DNA of 64,000 bases, taken from NCBI RefSeq assembly GCF_000518645.1, contig NZ_KI912466.1, forward strand, positions 121,792 through 185,791, written 5' to 3'. Position numbers and translations under genes: made by a program. The notes below the pieces were generated by a model that did no database searches, was not told the origin of the DNA, and saw only the letters and a program-made list of their open reading frames with translations. The stretch's first letter is position 1; each line of letters opens with the position of its first letter. This stretch comes from Curvibacter gracilis ATCC BAA-807 (GTDB taxonomy: Bacteria; Pseudomonadota; Gammaproteobacteria; Burkholderiales; Burkholderiaceae_C). Below are positions 60,066-64,000 of this stretch, piece by piece.

Positions 60066-61652
60066 TCAGGCTTCGGCGGAGCGGCCCTTCATCGCGAAGA
60101 TGCCTTGCGGGCGCTTCTGGATGAAGACGATGATGAACACCAGCACCGCGATCTTGGCCAGCACGGCCCCGGCGATGCCTTCGAGGAACTTGTTCAGGAT
60201 GCCCAGGCCGAGCGCGGCGTACACCGTGCCGGCCAACTGGCCCACCCCGCCCAGCACCACCACCATGAACGAGTCCACGATGTAGCCCTGGCCCAGGTCG
60301 GGGCCCACATTGCCCACCTGGCTGAGTGCACAGCCGGCCAGACCGGCGATGCCCGAACCCAGCGCGAAGGCGTAGGTGTCGATGCGGGCGGTGTTGACGC
60401 CCATGCAGGATGCGATCGGACGGTTCTGCGTGACGCCACGCACAAACAGGCCCAGGCGGGTCTTGCCGATCAGGAAGGCCATGGCCAGCAACACGGCGGC
60501 GGCAAAGGCGATGATGATGATGCGGTTCCAGGGCAGTTGCAGATTGCCCATGAGCACCACGCCGCCACTCATCCAGCTGGGGTTTTCCACGCCCACGTTC
60601 TGGGCGCCGAAGACCGAGCGCACCAGCTGCATCAGCATCAGGCTGATGCCCCAGGTGGCCAGCAGGGTTTCGAGCGGGCGGCCATACAGGAAGCGCAGCA
60701 CGCTGCGCTCGAGCACAGCCCCCATCAGGGCCGAGGCGGCAAACGACACCGGCACGGCGGCCAGCAGGTACCAGTCGAAGGCGCCGGGCAGGTACTTCTG
60801 GAACAGGCCCTGCACCACATAGGTGGCGTAGGCGCCGATCATCATCAGCTCGCCGTGGGCCATGTTGATCACGCCCATCAGCCCGTAGGTGATGGCCAGG
60901 CCCAGGGCCACCAGCAGCAGGATGGAGCCCAGGCTGATGCCCGAGAACAGCGCACCCAGGCGGTCGCTCCAGACCAGCGAGGCCTCGATCCTCTGCAGCG
61001 AGACCTGGATCACGCCTTTGACTTCGGGGTCGGTCTCGTCTTTCAGGCGCTCCACCAGCACGGTCTTGGTGCTGGCGTTGTGGCTGTCGCCCAGCAGGCG
61101 GGCGGCCTCGACGCGCTTGGCCCGGTCGCTGCTGCCCAGCAGGATGCGGGCACGCACCAACGTGAGTTGGTCCTTCAGGCTGGCCACGGTCTCGCCGGCC
61201 AGCGCTTTTTCAATCAGGGGCAGGCGGGCCTCGTCGGTTTCCGCCTCCAGGGTCTTGAGGGCCTCGCGGCGCAGCTTCTCGTCGGGCGAGAGCAGCTTGA
61301 GGCCGGCCAGCGCGGCATCAAGCTCGGCGCGCATGCGGTTGTTGTTGATGACGTCTTCGGCATCGTCGGGCAGCGCGCTTTCGGTGCCGGTGGCGGGGTC
61401 GATGCCCTTGCCATCACGCACCAGCCAGACCTGCACCGACTTGTCGCCGGCCTTGATCTTGACGGCGTCGTCGGCCAGGGCCTGGATCAGGGCCACGGTC
61501 TTGTCGTCGGGGTTGGCCGTGGCCTTGGCCAGGGCTTCAATGCGGGCGTCGGTGTCGCCGGCGGCCAGGGCCTGGGCCAGTGCGGGCTCCAGGGCGTGGG
61601 CCTGGAGGCTGGTCAGCACGGCGGCGAGTAAGAGGAGAAATCGGGTCAGCAT
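60066..61652 (-). CDS. urtB: Urea ABC transporter permease UrtB
   Basis: A 528-residue LivH-type permease. A signal peptide (about 1-20) and an N-terminal periplasmic helical domain (about 21-235) precede the membrane part, as is usual for UrtB proteins of proteobacteria. The permease region contains LAITYGLMGVINMAHGELMMIGAY (core GVINMAHGELMMIGAY) and about eight helices. The ATG at 61652 gives the signal peptide. It lies 135 bases after urtA; that gap contains three strong hairpins, which could set the ratio of binding protein to permease. Confidence 0.93.
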   Translation of the reverse strand: MLTRFLLLLAAVLTSLQAHALEPALAQALAAGDTDARIEALAKATANPDDKTVALIQALADDAVKIKAGDKSVQVWLVRDGKGIDPATGTESALPDDAEDVINNNRMRAELDAALAGLKLLSPDEKLRREALKTLEAETDEARLPLIEKALAGETVASLKDQLTLVRARILLGSSDRAKRVEAARLLGDSHNASTKTVLVERLKDETDPEVKGVIQVSLQRIEASLVWSDRLGALFSGISLGSILLLVALGLAITYGLMGVINMAHGELMMIGAYATYVVQGLFQKYLPGAFDWYLLAAVPVSFAASALMGAVLERSVLRFLYGRPLETLLATWGISLMLMQLVRSVFGAQNVGVENPSWMSGGVVLMGNLQLPWNRIIIIAFAAAVLLAMAFLIGKTRLGLFVRGVTQNRPIASCMGVNTARIDTYAFALGSGIAGLAGCALSQVGNVGPDLGQGYIVDSFMVVVLGGVGQLAGTVYAALGLGILNKFLEGIAGAVLAKIAVLVFIIVFIQKRPQGIFAMKGRSAEA

Positions 61653-61673
61653 GGCGCCTCGGCAATCAGGATC

Positions 61674-61768
61674 GGGCGCCGCACCCGGCAGCCAAGCCGG
61701 TGCGGCGCCCAGGGGACCTGCAAGGCGGGTTGCAGGTCGGTCTAAGCGGGGTGGGTGGTCCACCCCGC
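61674..61768 (-). other. Three consecutive hairpins between urtA and urtB
   Basis: In transcript order (minus strand): stem GCGGGGTGG/CCACCCCGC with 5-base loop (61746-61768), stem GACCTGCAA/TTGCAGGTC with 6-base loop (61715-61738), and a long GC stem of about 15 bp with one bulge around GGGCGCCGCACC/GGTGCGGCGCCC (61674-61710). No U-run follows any of them, so they look like mRNA stabilisers or attenuators rather than simple terminators. Confidence 0.7.
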
Positions 61769-61787
61769 ATCAGGCCTCAGAAGGCTC

Positions 61788-63053
61788 TCACTTCTTTTCA
61801 GGTTCGTCGGCCTTCTTGTCGTTGCCTTCGATGTAGGGGCTCCAGGGCTTGGCCTTGACCGGGCCCGGGGTCTTCCAGACCACGTTGAACTGGCCGTCAG
61901 CCTTCACTTCGCCGATGAACACCGACTTGTGCAGGTGGTGGTTCTTTTCATCCATCTTGGACACGATGCCGCTCGGGGCCTTGAAGGTCTGGCCGGCCAT
62001 GGCGGCGATCACCTTGTCCACATCGGTGCTCTTGGCCTTCTCGACGGCCTGCTTCCACATGTTGATGCCGATGTAGGTGGCTTCCATCGGGTCGTTGGTC
62101 AGCGGCTTGTCCTTGTGGCCGGCCACGTTGTGGGCCTTGGCGTAGGCGCTCCACTTCTTGATGAACTCGTCGTTGGTCGGGTTCTTGATCGACATGAAGT
62201 AGTTCCAGGCGGCCAGGTGGCCCACCAGCGGCTTGGTGTCCACGCCGCGCAGTTCTTCTTCACCCACCGAGAAGGCCACCACCGGCACGTCCTTGGCCTT
62301 CAGGCCGGCGTTGCCCAGTTCCTTGTAGAAAGGCACGTTGGAGTCGCCGTTGATGGTGGACACCACCGCGGTCTTGCCGCCCTGGCTGAACTTCTTGATG
62401 TCGGCCACGATGGTCTGGTAGTCGGAGTGGCCGAAGGGGGTGTACTTCTCGTCGATGTCCGATTCCTTCACGCCCTTGCTCTTCAGGTAGGCGCGCAGGA
62501 TCTTGTTGGTGGTGCGGGGGTACACATAGTCGGTGCCCAGCAGCACCCAGCGCTTGGCCGAGCCGCCGTCCTTGCTCATCAGGTAGTCGACCGCAGGGAT
62601 GGCCTGCTGGTTGGGAGCGGCACCGGTGTAGAACACGTTCTTGCTCAGCTCTTCACCTTCGTACTGCACCGGGTAGAACAGCAGGCCGTTGAGCTCTTCC
62701 ACCACCGGCAGCACCGACTTGCGGCTCACCGAGGTCCAGCAGCCGAAGATCACGGCGACCTTGTCCTGGGTCAGCAGCTGCTTGGTCTTCTCGGCGAACA
62801 GCGGCCAGTTGGAGGCCGGGTCCACCACCACGGGCTCGAGCTTCTTGCCCAGCACGCCGCCCTTGGCGTTGATTTCTTCAATCGCCATCAGCACGGTGTC
62901 TTTCAACACGGTTTCGGAAATGGCCATGGTGCCCGACAGGCTGTGCAGCACGCCGACCTTGATGGTGTCTTCGGCGGCGTGGGCCGGGATGGCGCTGATG
63001 CCCGCCAGCGCGACGGCGGCGGTGAGGGCCTTGAGGGTGAAGCGACGTTGCAT
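61788..63053 (-). CDS. urtA: Urea ABC transporter substrate-binding protein UrtA
   Basis: A 421-residue periplasmic binding protein of the amide/urea branch of the LivK group. The Sec signal peptide ends near PAHAAEDT (residues 20-28). IKVGVLHSLSGTMAISET, FGCWTSVSRKSVLPV, FYPVQYEGEE and GTDYVYPRTTNKIL are hallmarks of UrtA. It is the first gene of urtABCDE and delivers urea to UrtBC. The ATG at 63053 is set by the signal peptide. The urea released by ureide breakdown elsewhere in the window would be one source of substrate. Confidence 0.95.
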   Translation of the reverse strand: MQRRFTLKALTAAVALAGISAIPAHAAEDTIKVGVLHSLSGTMAISETVLKDTVLMAIEEINAKGGVLGKKLEPVVVDPASNWPLFAEKTKQLLTQDKVAVIFGCWTSVSRKSVLPVVEELNGLLFYPVQYEGEELSKNVFYTGAAPNQQAIPAVDYLMSKDGGSAKRWVLLGTDYVYPRTTNKILRAYLKSKGVKESDIDEKYTPFGHSDYQTIVADIKKFSQGGKTAVVSTINGDSNVPFYKELGNAGLKAKDVPVVAFSVGEEELRGVDTKPLVGHLAAWNYFMSIKNPTNDEFIKKWSAYAKAHNVAGHKDKPLTNDPMEATYIGINMWKQAVEKAKSTDVDKVIAAMAGQTFKAPSGIVSKMDEKNHHLHKSVFIGEVKADGQFNVVWKTPGPVKAKPWSPYIEGNDKKADEPEKK

Positions 63054-63155
63054 GAGGGGACTCCGGTTGAGGTTGGATCGTTGCGTCACCGCGGCGGGGG
63101 CCAGAGAAATCAGTGACGACGGAAGTGATCGTAGGAACCGGGGGGCGATGCGGAA

Positions 63156-63173
63156 ATACGCCGGGTGGCGTAT
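63156..63173. promoter_or_regulatory. Inverted repeat in the urtA upstream region
   Basis: ATACGCC-GGGT-GGCGTAT is a perfect 7-4-7 repeat about 103 bases before the urtA ATG. It does not fit NtrC (TGCACYA-N3-TGGTGCA), and no sigma-54 element was found for urtA. A dimeric regulator is the likely binder. Confidence 0.45.
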
Positions 63174-63265
63174 GCGGTGTCTTGAACCGCCCTTCAGGCT
63201 CGGCGGTCCTCGCCCATGAAACGTCGCGTCAATCCAACACAGCTGTCACCCAGAGCAACCTTTGA

Positions 63266-63284
63266 GCGGCATCAAAAATGCCGC
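63266..63284. promoter_or_regulatory. Inverted repeat upstream of the right-edge gene
   Basis: GCGGCAT-CAAAA-ATGCCGC is a perfect 7-5-7 repeat ending 33 bases before the ATG at 63317. It could be an operator or a leader hairpin for that gene. Confidence 0.4.
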
Positions 63285-63316
63285 CTGTCGAACAAGGGCC
63301 AGCCAAACGCCCCATA

Positions 63317-64000
63317 ATGTTCGATGACGTTTCTGCCAGATTCATCAGTACGTTTCGTCTCGATCCCACTCTTGCCAACACCACCTATCAAGCGATACAT
63401 GCGCTGCAAGCAACCGTGACAACACCAGCCGTACAACGCCTTGACCGACGGATTTTCCGGGGCTTGTTCGGTTTCTCGGCCTACCTGCTGCCAGCCCTGA
63501 TCGCGCTGTTGTCCCTGTGGGCGCTCATCAGTTGGCCCTCGATGTATCCCGAGGCGGACTCCAGGAAAGTCACATTTCAGGCGGTGCTCCCTGAGCGCGA
63601 CCTGACAGATCCCTTGCGCGCGGCGCGCCTGCTGGAGAATGCTCCTCGGGTCGATTTTTTGGACACGCATCTGTCTGAAATGCCTGTCTGGTTTTCATTC
63701 CGGATCGACAACCAAAAAAATGAAAAAGATGAAACCATTGAGTTTCCATCTCGCCATTTGACAGAACTGGCGTGCTGGGATTCAGAAAGCTACCGTGCAT
63801 TGGGCCAGGCCACCAGGGAAGGCACCCAGGGAGAGCTGCAGGCCATCCGAAGCGGCTTCTCCTATACACCGGACAGCACCGACCCCACGATCGGCTTGCT
63901 TTGCAAAGCCCGGTTCATCGGCCCCGCCCGCCTCACTGTGGAGCTTTGGAAAAAATCAGAGCTCGACAAGGCTGCACGGGTCTATGAGCACAACTCGGCC
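63317..64000 (+). CDS. Unrecognised membrane protein, N-terminal part (cut by window edge)
   Basis: An open reading frame of 228 codons runs from the ATG at 63317 off the right edge. A cytoplasmic N-terminus of about 48 residues with several Arg/Asp precedes one strong membrane segment (FGFSAYLLPALIALLSLWAL, about 52-71). The remaining 155 residues are hydrophilic and presumably periplasmic, with clusters of charged residues (DNQKNEKDETIEF near 132). That layout suits the sensor part of a signalling protein, but no domain is recognised. Base and codon use are clearly less GC-rich than in neighbouring genes, hinting at transfer. It is divergent from urtA. Confidence 0.6.
   Translation, partial: MFDDVSARFISTFRLDPTLANTTYQAIHALQATVTTPAVQRLDRRIFRGLFGFSAYLLPALIALLSLWALISWPSMYPEADSRKVTFQAVLPERDLTDPLRAARLLENAPRVDFLDTHLSEMPVWFSFRIDNQKNEKDETIEFPSRHLTELACWDSESYRALGQATREGTQGELQAIRSGFSYTPDSTDPTIGLLCKARFIGPARLTVELWKKSELDKAARVYEHNSA

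Overview
The window is GC-rich, densely coded DNA with the gene content of a Burkholderiales betaproteobacterium, most like Comamonadaceae or Sphaerotilaceae. That placement is inferred from gene families and codon bias, not from a search. It reads as one large nitrogen-scavenging region: uptake and complete breakdown of purines, recovery of the glyoxylate and urea released, and a second nucleobase-related module that appears to be under nitrogen (sigma-54/NtrC) control.

Layout. 0-6.3 kb (minus): adenosine deaminase fragment, an NdmA/HpxD-like Rieske oxygenase and a BMP-type nucleoside ABC transporter. 6.3-11.3 kb: LysR regulator divergent from xdhA-xdhB (xanthine dehydrogenase). 11.3-18.6 kb: diguanylate cyclase, Crp/Fnr regulator, GMC oxidoreductase, small Cys-rich protein, chemoreceptor. 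18.6-24.6 kb: glyoxylate-to-glycerate genes (gcl, hyi, glxR), a LysR regulator and an MOFRL-type glycerate kinase/hydroxypyruvate reductase. 24.7-26.6 kb: EAL-CBS-GGDEF protein. 26.6-30.3 kb (minus): xdhC, puuD, 8-oxoguanine/guanine deaminase. 31-37.8 kb: uraH, GntR regulator, puuE, a uraD-allantoate amidohydrolase fusion, an M20 hydrolase, truC and a phosphatase. 38-43.8 kb: DctA carrier, chemoreceptor, a second GntR regulator and an NCS2 nucleobase permease. 43.9-47 kb: malic enzyme and a RelE/XRE toxin-antitoxin pair. 47.1-54.6 kb: ABC transporter, CDA-type deaminase, two isopenicillin-N-synthase-like 2-oxoglutarate oxygenases, a second binding protein and a VOC protein. 54.7-63 kb: ureD, a HAD dehalogenase-like gene and the urea transporter urtABCDE. 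The right edge holds the start of an unrecognised membrane protein.

How it works together: purines -> xanthine -> urate (Xdh) -> 5-hydroxyisourate (PuuD) -> OHCU (UraH) -> allantoin (UraD half) -> allantoate (PuuE) -> ureidoglycine/ureidoglycolate (amidohydrolase half) -> glyoxylate plus urea. Glyoxylate is condensed by Gcl and reduced by GlxR, then enters metabolism as glycerate; urea belongs with the urt and ure genes. No recognisable ureidoglycolate lyase is present.

The most interesting non-coding signals are: a palindromic TGTATACA operator at three purine loci next to two paralogous GntR genes; a mirror-image pair of sigma-54-like promoters with matching leaders and an NtrC-like site between them (51.65-51.94 kb); three consecutive strong hairpins between urtA and urtB; and an 0.9-kb inverted repeat element that splits urtD from urtE.
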